Assembly: GCF_905147365.1 (NCBI RefSeq)
Contig: NC_056420.1
Location: 14,431,501 to 14,495,500 of the forward strand
DNA length: 64,000 nt
Direction: 5' to 3'
Source of the DNA: Aricia agestis
Taxonomy: Eukaryota; Arthropoda; Insecta; Lepidoptera; Lycaenidae
This document shows positions 44,182 to 55,378 of the stretch, one piece after another; position 1 is the stretch's first letter, and the number at the start of each line of letters is the position of its first letter. Under the pieces are notes generated by a model, which was not told the origin of the DNA, ran no database searches, and saw only the letters and a list, made by a program, of their open reading frames with translations. Made by a program: the position numbers and the translations under genes.

Positions 44182-44186
44182 ACAGT

Positions 44187-44784
44187 TTACCTCGTCGTGA
44201 TTAGACTGTTGTCTCTTCACTTTAAAAATAAGTGAAGTGTCATCAGCAAAAAGTACTATTTCATTATCATTAACTAGATAAGGTAGGTCATTTATGTAGA
44301 CGAGAAAAAGAAATGGGCCTAAAATAGATCCCTGTGGGACACCTAATTCTATTTTGGTTCCATTTGATCTCTTATTATTGATTTCAACCCTTTGAGTCCT
44401 ATTTTTGAGGTAATATGTCAAAAGGTTGCGTGCTGAGTCCCTTATGCCATAGTGGTGTAATTTCCTAATCAATGTAGCATGCTCGACACAGTCGAAGGCC
44501 TTAGAGAGGTCACGGAAGACACCTAAGGCATCCTGCGATCCCTCCCAAGCTTCAAATATACTACATAGAAGACCTATACCAGCATCCGTTGTGGAACGAC
44601 CCTTAGTAAAACCGTATTGATTTTCGTGTAATAAATTATTTGAATTAAAGTGTACCAATAGCTGTTTTAAAATTATTTTTTCAAATATTTTGCTAAGAGT
44701 CGGTAAAATCGATATAGGTCTGTAATTTGTCGGATCAGACTTAATTCCCGCTTTAAATAAAGGTATAACCTTGCTGTGCTTCAT
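44187..44784 (-). pseudogene. CR1/Daphne-like RT core
   Basis: Blocks in order: KVIPLFKAGIKSDPTNYRPI, SILPTLSKIFEKIILKQLL, NQYGFTKGRSTTDA, FRDLSKAFDCVEHATLIRKL, GVPQGSILGPFLFLVYIND, and catalytic LFADDTSLIF. The frame runs into the insertion at 44186. Confidence 0.9.
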
Positions 44785-44807
44785 TAAGTCAGGAAAAACA
44801 CCATTCT

Positions 44808-45557
44808 CTATACAGTAGCAGTCATTGCTAGATGAGGAGCTATGATGTCAATTACTGATTTAATAATTTTTGTAGACAAGCCCCAAAGATCGGCGGTATT
44901 CTTAATGTTTAATAATTTAAAAGTATCAATAATGTCTTTGGGGTCAATCTCTCTAAACTTAAAATTGACATTACATTCCTTTACTTTGAGTAGTTTTTCG
45001 GCAGCTGCAGGTGAGGAGTTTAAGTTTTTCGTAGTTGAGACCGGAATGTCAGCAAAGAATTTTTCATAGGCCGTCGCAACTTCTAGATCATTGGTAATTT
45101 CTTTATTTTCAAAATACAGTTGAAAATCCGAGCTACGACAGGTGACGTTTCCAGTCTCACCAGCTATTACCTTCCAAGTAGTTTTAATTTTATTTTTGTA
45201 ATTTTTAATCTTTTTCTTCATGTACATAGCCTTAGCAGATTTGCAAACTTTTCTAAAAGTTTTAGAATAGTTTTTAACGTATTCTTTAAATGTTACACTA
45301 TTATTAAAACATTTTTCTTCATACAGACTATACAATCTTTGCCTGCTTATTTTAATTCCTGCAGTCGCCGATTTAGTAAAATTATTTTTCATTTTTTTAT
45401 TGTTTCTAACCATTACTGAAGTAAACACACTGTTAAATTGGGTTCTTATTATCTTAAATAATTTATTAAAAGCTTCATCTGAGCTATTCGACCCATTCAA
45501 TAATTGAATACTTGAACTTAGATTATTTCTAAACTTCTCAATGCGTTTAGTATTCAC
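44808..45557 (-). pseudogene. CR1/Daphne-like linker between EN and RT
   Basis: 249-codon frame: Lys-rich region (KSAKAMYMKKKIKNYKNKIK, TTWKVIAGETG) and DPKDIIDTFKLLNIKNTADL, WGLSTKIIKSVIDIIAPHLA. These are the standard stretches before RT in CR1/Jockey-type elements. A frame change at about 44800 separates it from the RT core. Confidence 0.85.
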
Positions 45558-45639
45558 AGGAATAAAAACAAGCTTTTCCTCTAAGTTATTATCACAATTT
45601 ATATAAAAAGAAGCTAACTGTCCAGTGATCAGAGCTAAG

Positions 45640-46284
45640 CTTATTTATTATTTCTTTTTTTTTGTGGAGTAATGTCAGTAAAAATAGTATCAATACAAGT
45701 GGCCGTTGTATCACATATTCTAGTTGGCTCATAAAATAGATTAAGAAGATTATATGATTTAAACAAAGATGTGAGTCTATTGGTGGTGGGGGTCGAATCT
45801 AATAAATTTATATTGAAGTCACCAACTTTTTTATATGTGCATCTAGCACATATTTTGTATAGAATTTGTTCCATGACTTGTTCGAATGAATCATATAATC
45901 CTGATGGAGGCCTGTATACGCTCACAATAATAAGATGACTCAACTCTATACATGCTACCTCAATAATTCGTTCAGTGGAGAGACTAATAATGTCTTTACG
46001 TTCCTTGAATTTAATTTTTTTTTGATTAATATTAAAGAGCCACCTCTTATGGCCTCCTCTCTACTGAACGAACTGGCAATCTGGTGGTCACTGAAATTGA
46101 AAATGAGTTCATATTTTTTGAACCAATGTTCAGAAATACACAAAATATCAACGTCAAATTCCTTTAAAAATAACTCAGTTTCAAGTTCCTTACCTACCAT
46201 TCCTTGTAGGTTTTGATGCACCAGATTGATTACATTACAATTATTATTACTTAAATCTTTGAAGTTTTTAAAATTTTTATTCAA
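45640..46284 (-). pseudogene. CR1/Daphne-like endonuclease
   Basis: Two frames joined by a shift near 45950: VINLVHQNLQGMVGKELE, VDILCISEHWFKKYEL, GGSLILIKKK, then IIVSVYRPPSGLYDSFEQVM, GDFNINLLDSTPTTNRL and CDTTATCIDTIFTD. APE-type catalytic Asn, Glu and Asp-Phe-Asn blocks are present; the terminal SDH block is not clear. Confidence 0.85.
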
Positions 46285-47196
46285 ACTTGAGTTATTATAA
46301 CTGCCAGAGGCATTCTCTATTGTCTTATTCTCTAATTTAAATGGTTATTTGGAACATGTTCCAATTCGTTAATACTATGGTAAGTATCCTGCTCAATAAA
46401 AGTAGTAGTCGTAGAAGCCAAATTCTTGGCTTGTGAAAAAGTAAAAATATTAAATAGCATACCAGCTACATGTCGCTTACAGAAATTGGATAATAAATAC
46501 TTATCCAAGTACATGTACTTAATTTAAAACTTAAGTTATTTATATCAACAACCTGACATTTTTGTGGTTGTGGGTCATTAATAACTATACAATTGTTATT
46601 AACAGCATTAAATAGTAGGCTGTTTAACTTATATCTACATACATTTTCTTCCATATTAGTTCGTGGCAACATTTTTATATAAGGAAAAGTAAACAATGCC
46701 AATTTTTTTATATTTTCAATTTTAAACAAGGATTCTAAAAGTACTGTCATTTGGTATTTGTTTAATTTCCCTCTTCTCCCAACTAGAATAATAAGTGTTG
46801 TGTTAGGGCAATATTTTTCAGTTAGTGCCCTTTGTACTATATCCTTATAAGTGGCTCCGGGCATACAAATATTAGAAACTGCCTGTCCTTTGCATATTCT
46901 ACTTAAATAAGTACCTAAGTTCTGTCCTAACTCACCACTAAATAACCTAATATTTGATTGGCTTTCAGTATGTGCCTTCTCAGTGGAACATATATATGAC
47001 ATATTAGAAACTGAATGATCCGCCTGAAGTGAGGAAATGTTAAGTCTCAATAAAGAATGAACACGCTCCTCATTGTATCCAGTTACTTCAAGCAAATCAT
47101 CCATTGCCGTGCTGTATTTCCTTTTGTGAAGATTCATACTTTTTTGTCAAACTATCTAAAGTATCATGTAAATAGGAAATTTCTAACTTTTAACGT

Positions 47197-47361
47197 TGTT
47201 CGTGGCGGCCGAAAAGGAAGATCTTCCGACCGAGAGAGATAGCATGCTCGGTCAGGCCGAAGCCCACTGACGTCATCTCAGACGTTGTATATATCTTGCC
47301 GTTCTCCGAAACTTCGATAGCGCGATGCAGGAATGTTAGGCGAATTGTGGGTACCGCCACA
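47197..47361 (-). repeat. LTR copy of the miniature element
   Basis: 165 bp with tgacgtca and gtatatatctt inside. Identical to the partner except one base near the end (ccgcc against ccgtc). Confidence 0.9.
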
Positions 47362-47673
47362 TCACTCCCCCCCGAAGACCTGTGGTATTCTTCGATGCGC
47401 TTGTGTTGTCAGGTGTGGGCCGAAGCTACGCGTGCAATGACCAGGAGAGGGACCCCGTGCTCTGCTTGCTGACCGGTCGTTGTAGCCTATGGCTGCCCCG
47501 TTCAAGCCAGACGCGGGTTCGACCGGCGCGGACCTCCAACGCGGCTTATGGTCGAGGCGACCCGGTTATGCTTGATGTCTGCTGACGTGGTGCGGAGGGG
47601 CGGGGAGTGTTGATGATGATTGATGTCCAGAAGGATGCGTGTTCTTGTTGGTGGTCACCAATTTGGTTTTGGT

Positions 47674-47838
47674 TGTTCGTGGCGGCCGAAAAGGAAGATC
47701 TTCCGACCGAGAGAGATAGCATGCTCGGTCAGGCCGAAGCCCACTGACGTCATCTCAGACGTTGTATATATCTTGCCGTTCTCCGAAACTTCGATAGCGC
47801 GATGCAGGAATGTTAGGCGAATTGTGGGTACCGTCACA
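47674..47838 (-). repeat. LTR copy of the miniature element
   Basis: Partner of 47197-47361. On the minus strand this is the 5' LTR. Confidence 0.9.
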
Positions 47839-48866
47839 AACTGAAGGCTGGATACATCGGCCTCATAATCACATTTTGTCTGTTCTAAGACAAAGTTACA
47901 ATCTATCAAGTTATTATGCAATATTTGGTTTTGTTTGATACTGTTTGCTTATCTGTTCATAATGTTTTGGTTTTTCATTGAGAGTTGGCTATACTTTTTG
48001 ATACATTTTTTAATTTTAATATATTTCTTTAATTTTTTCTTACTGTTCATTTTAAGGGATGGTACTGTATCATCACGAGTTAAGTCTATGGTAGTAATGT
48101 CATTGCAAGGCACTGATAATTTCACGTTTGGAATAAGTTTCTTGAACAAGTGTTGTGTTTGACTGTAATTATGATAGTCTAGCTGGTCTTCAAGTTTCCT
48201 AATATACTCCTCAGCATTTTCGAGCTTGATTTGTAGTGCAGCTGAGTTCTTGAGTGTGCCTTCATATTCCTCCCTGCACTGGTCAAAATTATCAACAATA
48301 CCTTGCAGTAAGTTCTAAATTGTGTTTACAATTGTCCTCGTAGTCCCGGCTTAAATTATTTAATTCTGACTTAAGTTCTGTGTTTTTTTTGCAGTACAAG
48401 TAACATTTCTTTTTCATTATCATCTCTTTTCTGTAGTAGTGTTTGACATTGGTCTTTATAGGCTTTTAGTTCTTTGAGAGCCACTCGAAGTTGTTCCTCG
48501 GTACTGCGAGCCAAGGCTGAACGTGTCATCATTTTGCTTACTTGTGCACAGAGCTGAAAATGATAAAGTAAAGATTTAGTATGAACTAATGTCACCTATC
48601 TGCTGTTGCAATAAAGTCAGCCTTAAATTAGATTTGCACGGTTAATAGTAATATTTGGAAACGAAAACAAGAATCAAGATCACAGGAAATGGATTGAAAG
48701 ATATTTAATGAAATTGAATTGATAAGTGAAGAGGTGATAAGGGGACAGAGAAACAGAAAACAGTATAAATAGATTGAACAATTACTCTAAAACCTGCATA
48801 TAACTGCACAATATATTATAATATCTAAAAAAAAAGACAGATATTGATACATCTGAATGTTGATTT

Positions 48867-49336
48867 AAATCCTACTATCCTACTAAAATTATAAAGGCGA
48901 AAGTTTGTTTGGATGTATGGATGTTTGGATGTTTGTTACTCCTTCACGCAAAAACTACTGAACGGATTTTAATTAAACTTTACAATAACATAGCGTATAC
49001 ATCAGAATAACACATAGGATACAATTTTAACCGACTTTCAAAACGGGGGAGGTGTTATGTTATTTATAGTATTACTCCGCCGTTTGTAAACCGATTTTCA
49101 AAATTTTTCTTTTGGTATATAGGGTATAATCCTAATTTGGTATTATATTTACAAAAGTGGTGATCTGATGAAGGATCCATAAGTAATCGAGGGAACTTCT
49201 CAAAATTTATAGGGAAACATGTGGTGACTTCGGTTTCGTGAGAAGTATTCTAAGCATTATGCTACCAATAAGTAAGATTTTGCACCGAGGTATACCTGGG
49301 TATACCGTGGTTCGGAAGGTGCTGAGAGAACTCCTA
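48867..49336 (+). repeat. ~470-bp RTE-like tail repeat
   Basis: Inverted match of 30897-31395: aggcgaaagtttgtttggat, ctactgaacggattttaatt, ccgactttcaaaacggggga, ggtataccgtggttcggaag. Confidence 0.75.
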
Positions 49337-49489
49337 ATTCTTTATAGATACAAGTTTGGGAGTTTCGGTGTTGTTTTAAGAACGGAAAGCATAATATGCT
49401 ACTATGCAAATTACATTCATCATTCTTTTAGATCGAGACTCGAGTTTGTCAAGCGATAATGAAAAAAAATTTATACCTACCTAATATTA

Positions 49490-49820
49490 TAAACCTGAAG
49501 AGTATGTTTGCTTGAACGCGTCAATCTCAGGAACTACAGGTCCGATTTAAAAATTTATCTTTGTGTTAGATAGATCATTTATCGAGTAAGATATATATCA
49601 CGCTAAGACTAATACGACCGAAGAAACTCAGGAAAATGTGGGAAAACGGGGGAAATATTAGAAATTACGAACTACTGGAGCAATTTTTATGGCAATTTTT
49701 GGCACAGATATAGAGTAGACCAAGTGAAGGAACTAGGGACATAAGCTATTTTTATGGGAAAATGTACTGTTTCCGTAAAATTCCTAATTCACGCGGGCGA
49801 AGCCGCGCGGGACATCTAGT
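49490..49820 (+). repeat. Dispersed repeat (cgggcgaagccgcgcgg family)
   Basis: tcaggaactacaggtccgat to cacgcgggcgaagccgcgcg; the second copy of the repeat at 29090-29435. Confidence 0.75.
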
Positions 49821-50249
49821 TACAAAAGAAGTTGAAGGCTTGGCTTGAATGTGATCTGAAAACTTTTTACGACAGAAGTATTAAAACTATGCAATATTTT
49901 GCTTGGCTCCTTTTATATTTGTAAGTTTACCTCCTATTTCTTGTTATAGAGTGGGCTGGTATAAGTTCCAAAGAGAAATTATGATTTATTTGATTTTGAA
50001 GTAAGTTGACAATTTTATTAAAATGAAAAAAATGTTTTAAGAGAAACGATCTGTGTTAAAAATATTTTAATATTTTATCGGAGGAATAACAATAAACGTA
50101 ATTGTCGTTTCTCTTATTTTACAGGTATGATATTATATTATTGTTGTATTTAGTTTGTTTATAATTTTACTTTTAGTGATTAAACTCTTATTGTACAAGA
50201 GTATGTGTCAAAACATTGTAAAATGATAACATTATATTATTTTACGAGC

Positions 50250-50480
50250 TTTTGCCCGCGGTTTCGCTCGCGTTAAGAAGTATTATTATATACAAACTTT
50301 CATCCCCTATTTTAACCCCTTGGGGTTGGAATTTATCAAAATCCTTTCTTAGCGGATGCCTTCGTCATAACATCTACCTGCATGCAAAGTTTCAGCCCGA
50401 TCCATCCAGTGGTTTGGGCTGTGCGTTGATAGATCACCATGTCAGTCAGTCACCTTTGAGTTTTATATAAGTATATAGAT
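50250..50480 (+). repeat. Dispersed repeat (gcggtttcgctcgcg family)
   Basis: Same orientation and nearly the same sequence as 35995-36235. Confidence 0.75.
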
Positions 50481-50691
50481 TTAACATGTCCAATCCATAG
50501 CAATGAAAATAATCATTGCATCTTAGCACTGGGGTAGTAAAATCTGCACAAGAAATCGTAAAAATAATATTATCATGCGGATTGATATACTTACTTAGAT
50601 TTATAGATACACCATGATTTTTGGTGCATCTCGGGAGGAAATAACTAAGGATTCTTTACAGAAAAAATAATATTGATCGAAATGAAAATAT

Positions 50692-51491
50692 TAGGGTTGC
50701 TGAGGATTCCTCTTCCTCTTCCTCATAATGAGGAAGTTCCGCAATATTTTGGGTTCCTCAACCGTTACCGCATCCTCAAAAATAAAAATACAAAAATCCT
50801 CTTCCGCTATCGCTTCCTCAAAATTTAGGAGGAATTTATGAGGAATTTTACTGCGCATGCGCGTCGCGTATCCAATCACGGCAACGCACACGCCAGAGCG
50901 CGATGCCGGACCGAACGGGCGAGCGAGACCTCCCCTCTCGCCACCGCGCTGTTCCTTGCTTGTTTTTTTTAATTTTATTGACATAATATAGCAAGCGTTG
51001 TTTTGTTTACGCGTGTACGCAGCTACGCACGCAGTGCGATAATCTAATAATTTGAATTCTTTTATCGAAAATCGAAATGAGACCGAAGTGTAGTGCTATA
51101 TCAGGGGTTCCAAGACTTTTTTATCCACTGCCCACTTTGAGAACAAAATATGTTTTAGCACCCCCATTGTTTCACCTACTTTCTTTTCCTAATTTAAATT
51201 AAGGGGCTTTTGCCACAAATTTGCCGGTATTATAAGCCCCCCACCCTCTACAAAACGCCGCCATTTTTTCTGAGTCCCACACTGCCCCCTTTAGACCTTC
51301 AGCGCCCACAAGGGGGCGTTATCGCCCACATTGGGACTCTGTACTATATGGACGTACTTCCTCTTCCGCTTCCTCATCCGCATCCTCTTCCTCAAAAAAA
51401 TATCCTCTTCCTCATCCGCATCCTCTAAATTTGCGCGTGACAATTCCTCTTCCTCCTCCTCTTCCTCATAATCACTTCCTCAACAACCCTA
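50692..51491. mobile_element. Non-autonomous hAT element with 8-bp TSD
   Basis: Ends tagggttgctgagga and, reverse-complemented, tagggttgttgagga; gaaaatat is duplicated at 50684-50691 and 51492-51499. Both ends carry many cctcttcctc / atccgcatcctc units. The 800-bp element has no transposase. A 97-codon minus frame here is a product of the repeats. A second hAT-like MITE is nested at 51102-51341. Confidence 0.9.
51102..51341. mobile_element. hAT-like MITE nested in a hAT element
   Basis: Left end caggggttccaagac and right end (reverse complement) cagagtcccaatg. The flanks tgctatat (51094-51101) and tactatat (51342-51349) differ at one base. 240 bp, no coding potential. Confidence 0.75.
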
Positions 51492-51499
51492 GAAAATAT

Positions 51500-52540
51500 G
51501 TCCTAAAACCTTAATATTTGATTTTATCAAAAAAATATTTTTTATGAATTAAAATCGTGACGGTATTTAAAAGTAAATTGTAAAGAGATTGCATTTTATG
51601 CAACCTGTTGTTGGTAAGTTGGCATATTATTATTAGTCTTGTTCACTCCCATAGTCCCTCACCTATAGTCAAGATAGGAGCCATTTTTATGCTTTTAATT
51701 AAATTAAGAAACAAAATTGGCGAAGCGCTAGTCGGACCCGCGCGCGAATTATCATTATAGGCAAAAAAAGCCCAAATAATTTGTTTTTTGTCTGAGATAC
51801 TACTTTGATCATATTTTATGTGATCGTCATGGGTCTACATCTTATATTTTATTAAAGCTATTGCAATAAACCCAAGCACAAAAAATATTTGAACCCTTCT
51901 CATTGATGTCGTAAAATAAGCTCCATATTTTCCAGCAGTGAGCGAGCTAACGATGATGAATTGTGGCTTAGAACTTTTGAATCTACTTTACAGAATTTTA
52001 AATCTACTTCGGTATTAATACTTTGGGGTCTGTGTGTGTCCCTTATAATATAACTAGCGACCCACCCCGGCTCCCGTTTATTAAAATTGCTTCGAAAATT
52101 TGCCATTATTTGTCGTAAAAAGTAAATAACAAAAAAATGTTATTGTGGAATATCCATAAGAGATAGACATAATAAACCATCGCAGAGTTTTCGGTAGACC
52201 TTTTCAATGTGTACAATACTTGGTACATTATTTTGATAAATCTCATAAGGTTCAGCCTGCGTTTGCAATGTAAGCGGAAAAAAATGTAATTATTTACGAC
52301 ATCACATTAGAAACCCCAACAATAACAGTATTTCTCCACTATTTGATGAATGTTATTATACTTATAAACCTTCCTCTTGAATCACTCTATCTATTAAAGA
52401 AAACCGCATCAAAATCCGTTGCGTATTTTTAAAGATTAAAGGGAACAAAGGGACATGTGAGAAAAAAACGACTTTGTTTTATAATATGTATAGATATAGA
52501 AGTTCACTGTGAAAATAGCAGCGTATGAGGTACCTGATCC
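51500..52540. other. No gene recognised; RTE-like end
   Basis: AT-rich. aaaccgcatcaaaatccgtt near 52403 and the tataatatgtatagatatag end are typical of RTE-like tails. The 68-codon minus frame at 52106-51900 has no known motif. Confidence 0.4.
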
Positions 52541-52547
52541 ACACACC

Positions 52548-52602
52548 GCCCCCGCACCCAGAGTCCGAGAGCATCATGCTCTCGGACTCTGGGTGCGGGG
52601 GC
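52548..52602. repeat. Perfect 27-bp palindrome with 1-nt centre
   Basis: gcccccgcacccagagtccg plus 7 bases, one C, then the exact reverse complement. It lies beside the probable LTR of the minus-strand gypsy element. Confidence 0.95.
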
Positions 52603-53016
52603 TCATATAATTAAAAACAAGCAGAGAAACTTCTCAGAACAATTTATGGGTAAAACACAGGTAAAAGCTCGAGCGCGCTACACAATAATAATTAATATCG
52701 CCCTTTTGGGTGGCGGCGTCGAACTCCTTAACGTCACACGGGGGCCTCTGGCGCGTCAGAGAGAGAAAGACAACCTTAGTCGCGGTACCGAGCGGGAGGG
52801 AGACCGCGAGTCACCCGGTGTTGCAATACCGACGGTCGGGTTACCATATGTAACTCCCCCTCTAGTCCAGGGGAACGTCCTCGCTCCTGGACTAGGACTC
52901 TAGCACTGGTCGCAGGGCGTCCTCGCTTTCTTTTGGGAATGATGGGGCTAGGAGGCGAGTGGCTGTTCTGGCTCTTATAAATAGAAAGATCCTGGTTATG
53001 GTATTTACCAATGATT

Positions 53017-54124
53017 TCATCGGGTTGGTTTACGTGCGACAATATATAGGTTTATATATACCTTTTTCGCAATTTGGTACGGTCCATCACGTTTCGGGGC
53101 AAACTTTGCAGTCACATTCCTTGAGGTACTGCTGAGTACGTGAGACTTAAGGAGTACCAAATCACCTACCTGAAAGGTATCTGCAGGTCGGCGGAACTGA
53201 TCAGCGTAATCCTTGGTCTTGTCTTGCTGTAATTCGACACGCTCGCGGATCGCTGAGAGGGAATTAATAAAATTTCTAAGGTAAGGAGTAATTTGTGGGA
53301 TGAAATTTTCCTTGTCCAGGAAAGCGCGATGATCATGCGTGACTTCTGTGGGAGATCTCATTTCTCTAGCAAAGGTTAAGTAATCCGGTGATTTACCTGG
53401 AGCTATTTAGGGCAAACGGATCAGCGACAGCTTCTTTGGCCAGGATGTGTGGTCTTCTTGTACCAGGTATGCTAACATGGCATTTAGGTCTCTATTTTTG
53501 CGTTCTGCGGGGTTAGACTGAGGATGGTAAAGAGGCACGAAATTTTGCTTCACTCCCAGGACGGACATGCATTGTTGCATGACTGCAGAAACGACTTGTA
53601 CCCCGTTATCAGATATTATTCGACGGGGAAGACCAAATCGTAAAAAGTATTCTTCGACTAAAAACTTGAGCGCAGGCTTCGGCTGTAGCTTCTCGGAGGG
53701 CGAATAATTCTACCCACCATGTGGCAGTATCTTGAATTAGAAGCACCCAACGCTCCCCCTGGTCTCCTTCTGGCAGTGGGCCGAAGAGATCAATAGCTAT
53801 TACTTCGTTGCGTTGATTCAACACAGGTGTTTGTAGTAGACCTGGTGGTTTTGTGTTACTTGCTTTATAGCGTTGGCAATGGATGCATGCACGGACATAA
53901 TCAGAGATTATACGACGCATCCCAGTAAAATAAAATAAATTAGCTACCTTCTGATAGGTCCTGTCGATGCCAGAATGACCGGCTGTCGCAGAATCGTGTA
54001 ATTCTTCCAAAATATTCTTAACTTGGTCCGTGGGAATGACTAGTTGTGGTGATTCGCTGTCGAAGTCCGGGTTTAAACGATACAAGACACCTGAGAAAGA
54101 TCTTGGTCCATGTCCATGGTCCAT
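53017..54124 (-). pseudogene. Gypsy integrase remnant
   Basis: Zinc domain HDSATAGHSGIDRTYQKVA ... ACIHCQRYKAS, core Asp in VIAIDLFGPLPEGD, second Asp in IISDNGVQVVSAVMQQCM, and the Glu in NPAERKNRDLNAML. The frame changes near 53640 and again near 53400. The C-terminal part (53361-53017) reads FQVGDLVLLKSHVLS and KFAPKRDGPYQI, a GPY/F-type end. Confidence 0.85.
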
Positions 54125-54660
54125 GAGAAAGCCTCGTCACGAAGTTGACTAGGCGATTTAGAGGGTATGTCGCAAATAACCGAACAACTACCACAATCTT
54201 CGCGAGTATTTTCACCGCAAACAGGTCTACTTAGTGTGTCGGCCACTACGTTGGCCTTCCCTGGAGTGTACTGAAATCGGATGTCGAAAGCTTCGAGTTT
54301 TAGAGCCCAGCGGACAAGTCTACCGGTTGGCGATTTAAGTGAAAGGAGCCAGCGAAGTGTTTGATGATCACTGCCTACTATGACTGGGTGACCGTCTAGG
54401 TAAGGACGAAAACACTCTACCCCCCACACTACGGCGAGTGCTTCTCGTTCCGTTGTCGAGTAGTTACGTTCCGCTGCGTTAAGGAGACGGCTAGCGTATT
54501 CTATTGGCCTTTCCTGATTACCATCGCCCTGCATTAGAACTGCGCCTAAGGCGTAATTACTTGCGCCTGTACGCAGAATGAAAGGGCTATTAAAGTCAGG
54601 TTGAATAAGTATAGGGGCAGATGTGAGTAACCGCTTTAATTCACTAAAAGCTTGAGACTA
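54073..54660 (-). pseudogene. Gypsy RNase H remnant
   Basis: Tether AFSELKRLLTSAPIL and LRTGASNYALGAVLMQGD (first Asp position reads Thr-Gly), then NYSTTEREALAVVWGVECF, VGSDHQTLRWLLSLKSPTG and TPGKANVVADTLSR. A frame change near 54535 separates tether and domain. Confidence 0.85.
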
Positions 54661-54691
54661 TTGTATGCCCCAGGACCAAATCTGATTTTTC

Positions 54692-55378
54692 CTAGTCAAG
54701 CGTGTTAAAGGCTCCGATACTTTTGAAAATTTTGGGATGAACTTCCTGTACCACGAACAATTTATACTTTACCGTGTTGTCCTCACTGAAGTGCCATACT
54801 TCTTTGTTGAAGTCAATTACCACTCCAGCGGCAGTTATGAAATCGATACTTAGTAAGGTTTCGTTGTTTGTCGAATCCGGGAAAATGTAAAATGGAATTG
54901 TGATAGTTATCGTCTCCAACTGTATCTGTAGAGTGGTAGTTAAAATATCCATCGCACGTGCCACACCATCAGCCAATTTAACTTTTTTCGAGGAAGAGTG
55001 GAGGGGATAATTTTGTCGACGGAAGAGAGCATATAGTGTATGACCCGCAACACAGTGTTTAGCCGCTGTATCAATTAACGCGGTACCCTTAAAACCCAAA
55101 ATACTAATATTAAAAATTGGTCTAACGTTACGGCCAGAGGATCCTGTGGAGTTGTTAACATCTCCGGTACAGCATACAAAATTATCATTAATACAATTAA
55201 ACAAAATATCACTATCCGAAATTCTTGGGTTATGCCCTTTTTCACATAAGGTATCAAAATTATCCAAAACAGTTAAATTATTATCAATACGAGTCATATG
55301 AACATTATCCAAATTCTTTGAACTATTTGGGTTGTACCCTTTTTCACATAAGGTAACAAAAGTATCGAAAACAGGCAA
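54692..55378 (-). pseudogene. Gypsy protease with altered active site
   Basis: Frame with repeats at its start, then FNISILGFKGTALIDTAAKH (D-T-A-A in place of D-T/S-G-A), a beta-rich domain with LSIDFITAAGVVIDFNKEVW, and a tail. This retropepsin-like domain would cleave the polyprotein. The Gly-to-Ala change in the active triplet suggests it is dead or atypical. Confidence 0.75.

Larger units (their letters stand above)
47197..47838 (-). mobile_element. Miniature LTR retrotransposon (TRIM-like)
   Basis: Two 165-bp direct repeats (47197-47361, 47674-47838) differ at one base. The 312-bp interior has no pol genes. On the minus strand each LTR starts tgtggcggtacccacaatt and ends ccacgaaca. A purine tract (cgggggggagtgat) lies just before the 3' LTR and an attggtgaccacc stretch lies just after the 5' LTR, a possible primer site. 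It interrupts ORF1 of the CR1/Daphne-like element. Only aac is shared at the outer flanks, so the duplication is unclear. Confidence 0.85.
46466..48532 (-). pseudogene. ORF1: coiled coil plus esterase-like domain
   Basis: ORF1 of the CR1/Daphne-like element, split by the LTR insertion. N-terminal part (from ATG at 48532): MMTRSALARSTEEQLRVALK and long Glu/Lys/Leu heptad stretches typical of a coiled coil. C-terminal part (47137-46466): SNICMPGATYKDIVQRAL, NTTLIILVGRRGKLNKYQM, ALFTFPYIKM, then NSLLFNAVNNNCIVIN. The layout resembles SGNH-esterase-like domains known in ORF1 of CR1-type elements. The expected GxND block reads VGRRGK, so catalytic function is doubtful. Confidence 0.65.
42235..48560 (-). 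mobile_element. CR1/Daphne-like LINE, near complete, twice interrupted
   Basis: Minus-strand element: ORF1 from about 48532 to 46466, endonuclease 46284-45640, linker 45557-44808, RT 44784-44187 and 43172-42453, then a 3' UTR with cctaccaccggttcgggaac. Insertions: Jockey-like copy (43178-44181) and a small LTR element (47197-47838). Frame changes are few, so the element is younger than the 12-16 kb one. The clade call rests on the esterase-like ORF1 and RT blocks. Confidence 0.8.

Noticed and set aside
47382..47585. 67-codon frame inside the miniature LTR element
   Set aside because: No recognisable motif and on the strand opposite to the inferred orientation; kept as non-coding interior.
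50691..50984. 97-codon minus-strand frame
   Set aside because: Generated by cctcttcctc repeats of a hAT element; no conserved domain.
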